Assembly: GCA_965224675.1 (NCBI GenBank)
Contig: CBDDAA010000002.1
Span: 1,488,001 to 1,552,000, forward strand
DNA: 64,000 nt
Direction: 5' to 3'
From: UBA7957 sp965224675
GTDB lineage: Bacteria; Pseudomonadota; Gammaproteobacteria; Granulosicoccales; Granulosicoccaceae
In this document: piece after piece, positions 17,396 to 26,314 of the stretch
How positions within the stretch are numbered: the stretch's first letter is position 1
Layout: each line of letters starts with the position of its first letter
Program-made: the position numbers and the translations under genes
Notes under the pieces: generated by a model
What the model was told of the DNA's origin: nothing
Databases searched by the model: none
What the model saw: the letters and a program-made list of their open reading frames with translations, nothing else

Positions 17396-18484
17396 TCAAT
17401 CTTCACACGATTTCGAACAGCCAGTACCACAGCATTGATCATCTTCCCCGACATGCCGGCCACTTGCTTTTTCTACAGCGGGAGGAACAACCGCAGAAGA
17501 TGTTGTTGAGTCAGACGATTGATTTTCACAAGCCTTTGCGCAACCTGTACCACAACATGCTTCTTCACCTTGGATTGCTCTAAAGCCAGCCCCATCATCC
17601 ATTCCACTACCCGATGCTGAGCTTGCATTAGTATCAACAGGATCAGCTTTGCACTCTCTGGCACAGCCTGTACCACAACAACTCTCTTCACTTTGAATAG
17701 CTCTCCATCCAGCGGCACCTTTGTCAGCACTCGTTGCTGTAGCGGAATCTGCATCAGTCGAGCTGCTACCAGCCTGACTTGCATCAGAGCTACCAGCGAC
17801 GTTTTCGGCTGAACAAGCTATAACACAACCTGTTCCACAGCAGGATTCATCTGCTTGAATAGCCCGCCAACCAGCAGCACCTTGTACGTCGGGTGCCTGC
17901 TTCTTTTCTGAGGCGGCAGTATTATTGGCTTCAGTTGGCTCGGCTACTGCCGTTTTAGTTTGCTCAGAGGCATTCGCGAGCAATACATTGGTATCAGTCT
18001 TTTTAACCGATGGTTCAGTCTCTGCTACAGCGGTAGCTGTTTCCGATTCTTTCTGTTCAACGACTGGTGGTGAATCAGCGACCTCTGCTTCAGTTGTTTT
18101 CGGCTCAACTACGGGTGCCTCAGTGGCTTCTGCCTCAGCCGCTTTCTGCTCAACTACGGGCGCCTCAGTGGCTTCTGCCTCAGCCGCTTTCTGCTCAACT
18201 ACAGGTGCCTCAGTGGCTTCTGCCTCAGCCGCTTTCTGCTCAACCACAGGTGCCTCAGTGGCTTCTGCCTCAGCCGCTTTCTGCTCAACTACAGGTGCCT
18301 CAGTAGCTTCTGCTTCAGTTACCTTCTCTTCAGCTGGCGGTGTTTCAGATGTAGTAACAGCCGGTTTTTCTTCGGCTGATGCGCCTTCAGCTTCATCATC
18401 CGACCCACCGCAGGAAACTTGCGTAAATAAAACCGCCGCTAAAAGCAGTCCGGTAACCCAATACTTAAAATAATGCAATACCAT
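17396..18484 (-). CDS. Repeat-rich lipoprotein with CCGTGC modules (probably truncated)
   Basis: The 362-residue product has a lipoprotein signal peptide ending in LFTQVSC (Cys at 25). Five 15-residue EATEAPVVEQ-type repeats (59-133) and a Ser/Thr/Asp-rich linker follow. Four copies of a Cys module, approximately GWRAIQ-x-EES-CCGTGC-xxx-C, lie at about 202-224, 256-278, 298-319 and 341-360. The frame ends two residues after the fourth module; a fifth module and a cytochrome c domain follow in a broken frame. The cysteine spacing recalls, without matching, the CCGxGCxxC motif of oxidoreductase-like proteins, and metal or cluster binding is a guess. Outer-membrane location is inferred from the lipobox. 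Confidence 0.7.
   Translation of the reverse strand: MVLHYFKYWVTGLLLAAVLFTQVSCGGSDDEAEGASAEEKPAVTTSETPPAEEKVTEAEATEAPVVEQKAAEAEATEAPVVEQKAAEAEATEAPVVEQKAAEAEATEAPVVEQKAAEAEATEAPVVEPKTTEAEVADSPPVVEQKESETATAVAETEPSVKKTDTNVLLANASEQTKTAVAEPTEANNTAASEKKQAPDVQGAAGWRAIQADESCCGTGCVIACSAENVAGSSDASQAGSSSTDADSATATSADKGAAGWRAIQSEESCCGTGCARECKADPVDTNASSASGSGMDDGAGFRAIQGEEACCGTGCAKACENQSSDSTTSSAVVPPAVEKASGRHVGEDDQCCGTGCSKSCED
18086..18310 (-). repeat. Five tandem 45-bp repeats inside the lipoprotein gene
   Basis: Five head-to-tail 45-base units encode EATEAPVVEQKAAEA-type 15-mers; the last unit diverges (EPKTTEA). Units are nearly identical at DNA level, differing mostly in third positions. They form an acidic, proline-containing linker between the lipid anchor and the Cys modules, so copy-number change would alter reach without changing frame. 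Confidence 0.9.
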
Positions 18485-18796
18485 TAGAAATTCCTCTCGC
18501 CCATAACAGACTTACTGCAGCAGTATCTGTCGATGTAATTATTATTGTAACCTGGAACCTGCATAGGTTCGTGTGTATAGAGTGCAAGAGTTTGACTCTT
18601 AGAGCAAATTAAAATTTGAGTGTAATCCTACCTATGATTAGCAAACATTTGAATACTGCTATATGTTCAATGGTTTGTACGCTATTCCTGCGAGCAATTA
18701 GAAGATTTGCATGCTCATTTTAAATACCATTTCTGGCCCATTACGCAACAAAGCCGAGTAACAAACTCGACTTTGTCAGCAATAAACACTCAAATC
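18485..18796. other. Intergenic region with one hairpin downstream of gfa
   Basis: 312 bases between gfa and the lipoprotein gene, both on the minus strand, so the lipoprotein promoter must lie here. A hairpin at 18748-18776 (ACAAAGCCGAGT / ACTCGACTTTGT, one mismatch) sits 20 bases past the gfa stop. It lacks a U-run, so a terminator role is uncertain. No gene is seen. Confidence 0.45.
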
Positions 18797-19360
18797 TTAG
18801 GCATTGGCCTTCGCTGTATGTGTTGCAATAGCATCCATTAAGGCGGGTGACAAAGCGTCATACGGCTCTATGCCCATTTCTTTAAGCTGTGATCTTATTC
18901 CATCCATCGCATCAGGATCTGTACCACCTTCGATTAAGGAAGATACAAATGCAGCAAACCCGACAGGCGCCCAACCTGCTTCATTTGATAATTCGGTATG
19001 GACAAAATCAAGCCCATGAAAGGGGTGGCCTGTATCCTCAATACGTCCATACATATGTACACCACAATCTTTACAAACGTGTCTCTGTATGGTCTGTGTG
19101 TCATCGAGAATATATAATTTGTCTTCGTTCGCAGTAACACTTAGATTGTCTCGAGAAACTACGGCCACCTGAGAAAAAATGACTCCATCGGGTTTCCAAC
19201 ATTGGGTACAACCACATACGTGATTGTGCGCAGTCTGTGCGGTAACAGAAACTTCCACCGGATTATTACTGCACTTGCAGCGTAGTGTACCGCCTGAAAA
19301 CCCTTCCTTCTCTGGAGTGATCCCGTTATCAACAGCGGGATGAATCAATACTGAACTCAT
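18797..19360 (-). CDS. gfa: S-(hydroxymethyl)glutathione synthase
   Basis: This 187-residue enzyme speeds the condensation of formaldehyde with glutathione, the entry to glutathione-linked formaldehyde oxidation. It shows the Gfa signature from HPAVDNG through the zinc ligands CKC, CGCTQC and CKDCGVHMYGRI to the conserved C-terminus EPYDALSPALMDAIATH. I chose ATG 19360, preceded by TTGGAGGAAGC, over the in-frame ATG at 19444: the ribosome site is strong and the length then equals the family norm of about 190. It would handle formaldehyde made by a methanol-type quinoprotein dehydrogenase. Confidence 0.93.
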   Translation of the reverse strand: MSSVLIHPAVDNGITPEKEGFSGGTLRCKCSNNPVEVSVTAQTAHNHVCGCTQCWKPDGVIFSQVAVVSRDNLSVTANEDKLYILDDTQTIQRHVCKDCGVHMYGRIEDTGHPFHGLDFVHTELSNEAGWAPVGFAAFVSSLIEGGTDPDAMDGIRSQLKEMGIEPYDALSPALMDAIATHTAKANA

Positions 19361-19908
19361 TGTGCTTCCTCCAACTTGGCTATGAATTTGTTCTGGCTGA
19401 GAATCCCCAGAAAGCATGTTCTTGATCGCAGAAAATATACCCATATTAGCTACCTGTATTTAGAGTGTGTCATGCTGTACCGGCAACATTTCCTTGCTAC
19501 CAATAAAAAGTTACTTCTGAGTCTATGTTATATCGGGAGGCAGAAGCAAAGAATATTTTGGGAATTTTTTACGCGTCTGATTTTGAGTTCAGGCACCCGA
19601 TATCATTCATTATTTTTGGAACAAAGCGTATTAGATTGAGACTTCCTGTTTCAATTATGAACGTGATTACATTCGGCTACAAAGGTGTTTAGACTCTGTT
19701 TAATACGATGCCGCTCACCTTCCTTCGAAAAACTGCAATAAGCAAAATATATTCTTGTCATGGTAAAAAAACAATTCCTCAATAGCCTGCCATTGTTACG
19801 AACATTTTTGCCTTACTGATAATGTGATTTTTTCCTGAATCCAAAGCCAGCCATTGACAATGAGGGCGATAGAAATAAACTAAAAAAATTTAGTATTTGG
19901 AGATCCAA
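19361..19908. other. Divergent promoter region between gfa and the PQQ-associated propeller
   Basis: About 550 bases between divergent genes. It holds both promoters; ATTGACAATGAGG near 19852 offers a -35-like box for the plus-strand gene without a clear -10. An alternative gfa start (19444) lies inside. No further gene or repeat was recognised. Confidence 0.4.
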
Positions 19909-21012
19909 ATGTTCGTAAAAGCGCTTACTTTGCTGATTTTTTCGATGCTGTCTACCAGTTTGTTTGCAGAAGGCTCAGGCCAGCTGTTTGTCAGCAGTGA
20001 AAAAGACGCGTCGATTATGGTGTTGGATGGAAAAACCCACGCCGTGATTAAAAAAATCAGTACGGCAGCGCGGCCTCGCCACATGATATTTAATAGCGAT
20101 AAGACTCAAATTTATGTGGCCTGTGGTGACGGAAATGCCATAGATATTATCGATGTCGCCACTCTCAGCCTGATTGATCGCATTGATAAAATTGATGATC
20201 CTGAGGTCATTGAACTCAGTGCTGATGGCAAAACCTTATACCTGTCTCTTGAAGACGAAGGCGCACTCGGCATACTCGATCTGGATACCTATTTCAGCAA
20301 CAGGAAGGAAACACCAGAGTTGACGGTTGGAGAATCTGACCCAAATGATGATCGTGGTGACGGAGATGAGTCTGGCGAAGAAGAGGAGGATGAAGAAAAT
20401 GAAGGTGGGGAAGGCGCGACTGTTACGGGCTTGAGCAAAGTGGAAGTAGGTCTGGAACCCGAAGGTATTCTTATCAGCCCTGACGGCACGCTCACTTATG
20501 TAACCTCCGAAGTCGCCAACACAGTGCATATTGTGGACAACAACAAACACCAATTGATAAACAGTATTGTGGTCGGTAACAGGCCACGCCGGTTTGCCCT
20601 GATTGCCAATAAGAACGAACTCTGGGTGTCGAACGAATTGAGTTCCTCAATCTCAATTATTGACGTGTCAAGCAACGAAATTATTGATACTATTGAATTC
20701 CTGCCACCTGGGTTTCGCAAGGAAGATGTAACACCTGTCGGGATTACACTTACAAATGATACTAAAACCGTGATCGTTGCACTGGGCCGGGCTAATCATG
20801 TTGCTTTTGTAGATACTAAAACCCGCAAAATTGAAGACTATGTACTGGTAGGGACAAGAGCCTGGAATACAGCTTTAAGCGCTGATAATTCTACTCTTTA
20901 TGTTGTCAATGGCCTCAGTGATGATGTATCCGTTATAGATATGTCTGATCGACGGGCAAAAACATCGTTTGCGGTTGGACGAGTACCCTATATGTTGTTA
21001 ATAGATGATTGA
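19909..21012 (+). CDS. PQQ-dependent catabolism-associated beta-propeller protein
   Basis: About 367 residues from ATG 19909 with TTTGGAG six bases upstream. A signal peptide (to about residue 20, LFA) is followed by YVTN-type propeller repeats (GQLFVSSEKDASIMVLD, LTYVTSEVANTVHIVD, LYVVNGLSDDVSVID). This family is encoded beside PQQ alcohol dehydrogenases and is presumed periplasmic. A strongly acidic insertion of about 40 residues (20290-20430) splits a blade and is unusual for the family. The stop overlaps the start of the ABC binding protein gene by 8 bases. Confidence 0.86.
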   Translation: MFVKALTLLIFSMLSTSLFAEGSGQLFVSSEKDASIMVLDGKTHAVIKKISTAARPRHMIFNSDKTQIYVACGDGNAIDIIDVATLSLIDRIDKIDDPEVIELSADGKTLYLSLEDEGALGILDLDTYFSNRKETPELTVGESDPNDDRGDGDESGEEEEDEENEGGEGATVTGLSKVEVGLEPEGILISPDGTLTYVTSEVANTVHIVDNNKHQLINSIVVGNRPRRFALIANKNELWVSNELSSSISIIDVSSNEIIDTIEFLPPGFRKEDVTPVGITLTNDTKTVIVALGRANHVAFVDTKTRKIEDYVLVGTRAWNTALSADNSTLYVVNGLSDDVSVIDMSDRRAKTSFAVGRVPYMLLIDD

Positions 21013-22201
21013 TACCAGCAAATTTAAACGCCATTTTTTACTCCTGTTAGCGTTTACGATCACCAGTACACCTGTCCTCTCAGTAGCGGCCGATGATTTG
21101 GTTATCGGGTTTTTACAAATAAAAAATGACAAACGGTACAGCCGTAAAGCCACCTACGCCAAATATTTAATGCAACCCTTGGGGAGACCTTTTATTGCTT
21201 CAAAAGTCGCACTCCAGGAAGTCAAATTTCATGGTACAAAGGCCGATGTTGAATTTAAACTTAAAAAAATTCAAGGGAAAAGCACAAAACAGCTGTTAAA
21301 AAAAATTGATCTCGCCCGCCAGGATGGGGTTGAACACTTTATCGCCGATCTACCCTGGCAAGAGCTGGCTCAATTGAGCAAAAAACTTGCTCAACAGAAC
21401 CTCCTGCTCTATAACATTTCAGCCCGGGAAGATACGCTTCGACAATCACACTGCCAGGAGAATTTACTCCATATCATTCCCAGCCACGCAATGTTAATGG
21501 ATAGCCTTGCCCAATACCTGATCTCAAAGAAGTGGCGTAATATCCTTATATTGAGCGGGCCCTCTGAAAGTGATGCCGCTTTAACCCAAACCTTCGAGCG
21601 ATCAGCAAAACGATATGGCTTGAAAATCCGCGAAAAAAAGCCGTTTGTTTTTGGCAATAATCCACGTGAGCGCGATAAAAACAATATCTCATTATTAACC
21701 GCAAACCGTGACTACGATATTGTATTTGTGGCTGACAATACCGGTGAATTTGCCCGCGATGTTCCCTACCAGACACTGAGACCGCAACTTACAGTCGGCA
21801 CCGAAGGCATGGCAGCATTAGCCTGGCATTGGTCTTGGGAGCGGCACGGTGCGCCACAACTGGAAAAACGATTTGAAAAAATCACCAAACGGGCAATGGG
21901 CGGTTTTGACTGGGCTGCCTGGCAGGCAGTTAAAGTTATCGCTGAAGCTGTACAACGCACAGGTGAGCGTGAACTCGAAACCATTCGTGAATATCTGAGA
22001 AGTGATGATCTGGTAATTGATACCTTTAAAGGTAATCGTTCCAATTTTAGACCGTGGAATAATCAGATGCGTCAACCTGTATTACTCGCCACTCACAATT
22101 GGGTTGTTGAACGCGCACCATTAAAAGGTTTTTTGCACAAGAAAAATAACCTAGATAGCATCGGTTTGGGCATTGAGGAGTCAAGTTGCAAATTCAGGTA
22201 G
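21005..22201 (+). CDS. PQQ-dependent alcohol dehydrogenase-associated ABC transporter substrate-binding protein
   Basis: A 398-residue periplasmic binding protein of the Leu/Ile/Val-binding fold with a signal peptide (to about residue 29, LSVAA). VIGFLQIKNDKRYSRKATYA and LLHIIPSHAMLMDSLAQYL are typical of the family that always accompanies PQQ-linked alcohol oxidation. The ATG overlaps the propeller gene by 8 bases. The matching permease (PedC type) and ATPase lie convergent at 22243-23844. The ligand transported is not established. Confidence 0.85.
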   Translation: MIDTSKFKRHFLLLLAFTITSTPVLSVAADDLVIGFLQIKNDKRYSRKATYAKYLMQPLGRPFIASKVALQEVKFHGTKADVEFKLKKIQGKSTKQLLKKIDLARQDGVEHFIADLPWQELAQLSKKLAQQNLLLYNISAREDTLRQSHCQENLLHIIPSHAMLMDSLAQYLISKKWRNILILSGPSESDAALTQTFERSAKRYGLKIREKKPFVFGNNPRERDKNNISLLTANRDYDIVFVADNTGEFARDVPYQTLRPQLTVGTEGMAALAWHWSWERHGAPQLEKRFEKITKRAMGGFDWAAWQAVKVIAEAVQRTGERELETIREYLRSDDLVIDTFKGNRSNFRPWNNQMRQPVLLATHNWVVERAPLKGFLHKKNNLDSIGLGIEESSCKFR

Positions 22202-22242
22202 TGGATGCCCGGAGCCAAAACCCGTCCTCGCAGCTTGCGTTA

Positions 22243-23046
22243 TTAGCCAGCCTTGCGTTTAACCAGGTTGCTTTGCGGTTTATACCCCATTACCGCTGCA
22301 AAGAAAAAAACAAGAAAACAAGTCATTACAACAACTAACGATAGCAGGTTTAATTTCCCGTACATGGAAAAACGAATAAACTCAACAATATGCGTAAATG
22401 GATTGAAGCGGGCAATCTGGTAAATCATTTGCGCACCGGACTCCTCCAGTTTCCACAGTGGATAAAGCGCTGAAGAGAGGAAGAACATCGGGAAAATTAC
22501 AAAATTCATGGTGCTGGCAAAATTCTCAAGTTGTTTCACATACACTGACATCAGCAGCCCAAGGGCACCTAATGTTGCACCGCCCAGTATTAGCGCAGGC
22601 ATCGCTAAAAGCCAACTCATTATGGGCAAATCAATACCAAACAGAAAGCAAATCAGCAAAAACGCATAGGCTTGCACTACTGACAGGACCGTGCCTGCAA
22701 TCAGTTTGCAAAAAAGAAGATACCAACGTGGTAGCGGTGCCGTGAGCAATAGGCGCATCACACCCATTTCTCTATCATAGACCATGGCTAAAGACGTTTG
22801 CATGCCATTGAACAACAACACCATGGCCAACAATCCAGGCGCGATATAAACCTGATACTCAATATAAGTTTCATAGGGTGGAATAATTGATACACCGAAT
22901 ACATTCTGAAAACCGGATGCAAAGACCAGTAACCATAAACCCGGCCGGACCAAAGCAGAGAGTAAACGCCCTTTTTGTTGCCAGAACTTGATCAGTTCCC
23001 GCATGCTTAATGCTCTCAGAGCTTGTAATGCATGTTTAAAATTCAC
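22243..23046 (-). CDS. pedC: PedC-type ABC transporter permease (PQQ-alcohol system)
   Basis: A 267-residue ABC-2 type permease with six membrane helices. The conserved GLWLLVFASGFQNVFG start and VYDREMGVMRLLLTAPLPRWYLLFCKL coupling region (read in two parts) are visible. This family is encoded with PQQ-dependent alcohol dehydrogenases (PedC of Pseudomonas). It lies 33 bases after its ATPase gene at the end of a five-gene operon. Confidence 0.84.
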   Translation of the reverse strand: MNFKHALQALRALSMRELIKFWQQKGRLLSALVRPGLWLLVFASGFQNVFGVSIIPPYETYIEYQVYIAPGLLAMVLLFNGMQTSLAMVYDREMGVMRLLLTAPLPRWYLLFCKLIAGTVLSVVQAYAFLLICFLFGIDLPIMSWLLAMPALILGGATLGALGLLMSVYVKQLENFASTMNFVIFPMFFLSSALYPLWKLEESGAQMIYQIARFNPFTHIVEFIRFSMYGKLNLLSLVVVMTCFLVFFFAAVMGYKPQSNLVKRKAG

Positions 23047-23079
23047 GATTTCTATCTCAGGTGCAACAATGATTTATTC

Positions 23080-23844
23080 TTAATGCGCTTTTGCATCGGC
23101 TTTCCCGGTCAGCGCCAAAAAAGATTCCAGCAAGTTCTGGGTACCTGTGTTTTCTATAATCTCTTGCGGTGTACCATGCTGTAAAACCTTGCCGCTGTCT
23201 AAAATATAGACACGATCTGCATCGCTCACTTCATCCACCAGATGTGTTGCCCACAGAACCGATAAGCCTTCATCTCGACAAAGCCGTTTAACCTGTGCCA
23301 CCAAAGCATGACGGGATGCCGGATCAAGCCCGACTGTAGCCTCGTCCATCAAAAGAATACTCGGTTTATGCAGTAGAGATCTGGCCAATTCAACTTTACG
23401 ACGATTCCCACCACTTAAGGAACGACATGGAATATTTGAGCTGTCAAGCAAACCTGAACGACTTAGGCTATCTTGAATTTTATTGTCAATATTCTCCAGG
23501 CCGTGCAGATCACAGTGAAAAAATAGATTACGCCTAACTGAAAGATCAAGGTCTAGTGTTATTTGCTGAAAAACTATGCCTAATCTGGCAAGCGCATAAA
23601 TGGGCTTACTTGTCAGGTTCTTTCCATCTATATCAATAGTACCCGCATCAGGTAAAAATAAACCACTCAACAGATGAAACAGTGTGGATTTTCCTGCACC
23701 ATTTGGACCGAGTAAAGCAACAAACTCACCCGCATTGATGTGCAAGTCGATAGCATCCAGGGCGCAGAGCTTACCGTAGTATTTTTCAACTTGGCTCACA
23801 GAAAGGCGAGTATCTAAAGGCACATTGCCAGTATTGGTTTGCAT
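23080..23844 (-). CDS. ABC transporter ATP-binding protein (PQQ-alcohol system)
   Basis: A 254-residue ATPase with Walker A GPNGAGKST near residue 44, signature LSGGNRRKVELARS and Walker B ILLMDEATVGLD, followed by the H-loop ATHLVDEV. This is the DrrA/CcmA-like type that pairs with ABC-2 permeases; the gene order with pedC supports the PQQ-alcohol system. The ATG base is shared with the stop of the upstream NitT/TauT-type ATPase, so the two transport systems are translationally linked. Confidence 0.87.
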   Translation of the reverse strand: MQTNTGNVPLDTRLSVSQVEKYYGKLCALDAIDLHINAGEFVALLGPNGAGKSTLFHLLSGLFLPDAGTIDIDGKNLTSKPIYALARLGIVFQQITLDLDLSVRRNLFFHCDLHGLENIDNKIQDSLSRSGLLDSSNIPCRSLSGGNRRKVELARSLLHKPSILLMDEATVGLDPASRHALVAQVKRLCRDEGLSVLWATHLVDEVSDADRVYILDSGKVLQHGTPQEIIENTGTQNLLESFLALTGKADAKAH

Positions 23845-24572
23845 TATAAAGATCCGCTTAAAATTGCAGGATATTGGTTTAATATGGAATTAGCTTCACC
23901 ATCTACTGCATCGTAACATTCAAACCGCGGACGTGGCAGATCGATTTTTTTTTCATAGAGAACAGATGCCGGAGCTTTGCACAAAAAAATCAGTCTATCA
24001 GCAAGCATAATCGCCTCTCGCAGATTATGCGTCACAAACAATACAGTTGGTTTATGCACCCGCCAAAGACGCTCAAGCTGTTTTCTTAATTTGTTGGCAG
24101 AGGGCTCATCGAGTGAAACAAATGGCTCGTCCAGTAATAACAATTCTGGTTTAACGATAAACGCTCGCACTAAAGCCACCCGCCGTTGCATACCGCCCGA
24201 GAGCTGCGCAGGATAACTAGTCGATTTGCCCTCCAGCCCGACGGCTTCTATCAAGTGGTTAATTTCATCGTAGTCTGGTTTATCACAGACCAAGGCAATA
24301 TTCTCGGCTACACTCAACCACGGCATGAGTCGGGGTTCCTGGAAGATATAACCCAGATTGGCATCATTATTAAAACTACAAGTACCCTCATAATCAGTGT
24401 CCAGCCCTGAAATAATATTTAATAATGTACTTTTCCCTACGCCTGAAGGCCCGATCAAACAGGCAAATTCTCCAGACTTAATCTGTAGCTCCAAGTCATT
24501 AAGTACTAAAGGACCTTGTGAGTTGAATTTTTTTTCGCCGATATCTATCTCAATCAATTTCACTTCCGCCAT
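23844..24572 (-). CDS. NitT/TauT-type ABC transporter ATP-binding protein
   Basis: A 242-residue ATPase of the SsuB/TauB type with Walker A GPSGVGKST, Q-loop FQEPRLMPWLSV, signature LSGGMQRRVALVRA and Walker B LLLLDEPFVSLD. It forms an importer with the permease (24560-25297, overlapping 13 bases) and the binding protein (25304-26314). The imported compound is unknown. Co-transcription with the PQQ-alcohol ABC genes suggests a substrate or cofactor needed for quinoprotein oxidation (inference). Confidence 0.88.
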   Translation of the reverse strand: MAEVKLIEIDIGEKKFNSQGPLVLNDLELQIKSGEFACLIGPSGVGKSTLLNIISGLDTDYEGTCSFNNDANLGYIFQEPRLMPWLSVAENIALVCDKPDYDEINHLIEAVGLEGKSTSYPAQLSGGMQRRVALVRAFIVKPELLLLDEPFVSLDEPSANKLRKQLERLWRVHKPTVLFVTHNLREAIMLADRLIFLCKAPASVLYEKKIDLPRPRFECYDAVDGEANSILNQYPAILSGSL

Positions 24573-25297
24573 TTACCAATCGCTGTATCGAGTGGCAGTA
24601 GAAACAGTGCTTCAAGCAAATATATCACTAGTGCAAAAGCCAGTGTATAAGCGAGAATACTTGTGATGTCAAAAAAATTGAAGAATGTTCCCAATTGAAA
24701 TCCTACTCCATTGCTTCTCCCTAACAATTCCACAACCAGTACGATTTTCCAAATCAAAGCCAGACCAGAGCGTGCAGAAGCGATTAAATAGGGGTATAGC
24801 TGTGGCAAAATGATTTTGCGTAAAGCTTTCAACCAGCCCACCTTATAAACTGAACCAACTTGCATTAGCCGTACATCGAGCGCACGAGCCCCTTCACGAA
24901 TAGTAACGGCCACAGTGGGAATTTTATTTATTGCAACAGCCGTCACTGCAGCCACTTCTGTCAATCCAAACCAGAGGTAGCATAGAATAATGGTAACCAG
25001 CGCGGGAATATTTAGTGCCAAGACAAGCAGATTATCCAATGCCGCATTAATGCCTGGACCCCGCCCCATAATTAAACCTAGAACTGAACCGAGAAACATC
25101 GCTATGACAAAGGCAAAAAAGACCCGTTGCAAAGTCATACCCAGATGATAAACAAGATCACCTGACAGTGTATGATCGATTAGGGAATTAATAACGGCAA
25201 GGGGTTCAGGCAACACATCTGACTGGCTGCTTGTTGCCGCAATCTGCCATACGATCAATAATACAACGATCGATCCAAGCCTTAACCATTTATGCAT
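24560..25297 (-). CDS. NitT/TauT-type ABC transporter permease
   Basis: A 245-residue inner-membrane permease with about six helices and the EAA-like loop GARALDVRLMQVGSVYKVGW. It overlaps the downstream ATPase gene by 13 bases and starts 6 bases after the binding-protein stop. Size and topology are normal for SsuC/TauC relatives. Confidence 0.88.
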   Translation of the reverse strand: MHKWLRLGSIVVLLIVWQIAATSSQSDVLPEPLAVINSLIDHTLSGDLVYHLGMTLQRVFFAFVIAMFLGSVLGLIMGRGPGINAALDNLLVLALNIPALVTIILCYLWFGLTEVAAVTAVAINKIPTVAVTIREGARALDVRLMQVGSVYKVGWLKALRKIILPQLYPYLIASARSGLALIWKIVLVVELLGRSNGVGFQLGTFFNFFDITSILAYTLAFALVIYLLEALFLLPLDTAIGKWRK

Positions 25298-25303
25298 TAA
25301 AGC

Positions 25304-26314
25304 TTACTGTGTCAGGTCAAACTTTCCCCAGAATGTACCCTGATCCAATTCAGTACTACCTCCGACAAGTTTTTTCCCACCATTTTTTGCCAAAACTGTA
25401 AATATAGCCTTGGCGCCGCCTATTTCGTCATCACTGAATTTTGTCGGTATGCCTGCACGATAGGTTTCACGAATTAACCTTAACTCATCATCGTTTTTAG
25501 GTTTTATAAGTTTGCTAAGGCGTATCCATTCTTCATCAGATTCCAGTAAGAGTGATTTAGCAGCATAGGAGGCTTTGATGACGCCCTCCACAACCTTCGC
25601 GTTTTCTGCTGCCCAGTTTCCATCAAAAACCCAGCCCAACAGGGGCATGGAGGACTTAATTCCGAGTTCTGGCAGTAACTGTGGCACTGATATTAAGGGT
25701 TTCATTCCCGCAGCTTTTAGCTTTGCTCCAAATTTCCAAAACGTGATGACTGCATCCAGATCACCTTTGACCATCAGTTTGTTTAACAAAGGGGGCGCCG
25801 CAAACTTAGCGTCAACCACATCGGCAAGATCGAATCCATGTTGCTTTTTGACAAAAGCGCGATAAAGCAGCCAGCTTTTATCAACCGGCCCCCCGGCAAT
25901 GCCCAGACGTTTGCCTTTTAAATCTTCGAGAGATTTTATATCACTTTCAGGGTGTGTCAGAATCCCTCCTACAGCATTTGAATAGGGGAAGAATGTATAA
26001 GGCTTTCCTGAGGCTCGCTGCCGGCTAACCCAAATCCAGTCGGAGACAATAATCTCAACTTCGCCGCCCTGTAAAGCGATAGCGGTCGCATTTTTGTTTC
26101 CAAGCAGAACCGGCTGTATTTTGACCCCATTTTTTTCATCCAGCTTGTGCTCTCGAATAACATCCAACTCCCAGTTGACCGTGCCAAACTGGAGTACGCC
26201 TACTTTCACCTCTGTGACACTCTCAGCATTTACAGCGGTAATAAAAAACCCACTCAGTAAGGTAAGACGCAATAGCCAAGCCTGAACAGACCCCGAAGTA
26301 TTACCGTTATTCAT
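25304..26314 (-). CDS. NitT/TauT-type ABC transporter substrate-binding protein
   Basis: A 336-residue periplasmic binding protein, signal peptide to about residue 30 (FFITAVNA). VGVLQFGTVNWELDVIREH and LGNKNATAIALQGGEVEIIVSDW (in two parts) are typical of the NMT1/SsuA fold. First gene of the five-gene minus operon 26314-22243. It keeps the aromatic-rich pocket style of this family, but the ligand cannot be deduced from sequence alone. Confidence 0.87.
   Translation of the reverse strand: MNNGNTSGSVQAWLLRLTLLSGFFITAVNAESVTEVKVGVLQFGTVNWELDVIREHKLDEKNGVKIQPVLLGNKNATAIALQGGEVEIIVSDWIWVSRQRASGKPYTFFPYSNAVGGILTHPESDIKSLEDLKGKRLGIAGGPVDKSWLLYRAFVKKQHGFDLADVVDAKFAAPPLLNKLMVKGDLDAVITFWKFGAKLKAAGMKPLISVPQLLPELGIKSSMPLLGWVFDGNWAAENAKVVEGVIKASYAAKSLLLESDEEWIRLSKLIKPKNDDELRLIRETYRAGIPTKFSDDEIGGAKAIFTVLAKNGGKKLVGGSTELDQGTFWGKFDLTQ

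Noticed and set aside
18086..18310. CRISPR array
   Set aside because: The 45-bp units are contiguous without spacers and code for a protein repeat.
17925..18473. A long plus-strand open frame antisense to the lipoprotein
   Set aside because: It is Ser/Ala-rich only because it mirrors the 45-bp Glu/Ala repeats; the minus strand has the signal peptide, lipobox and Cys modules.
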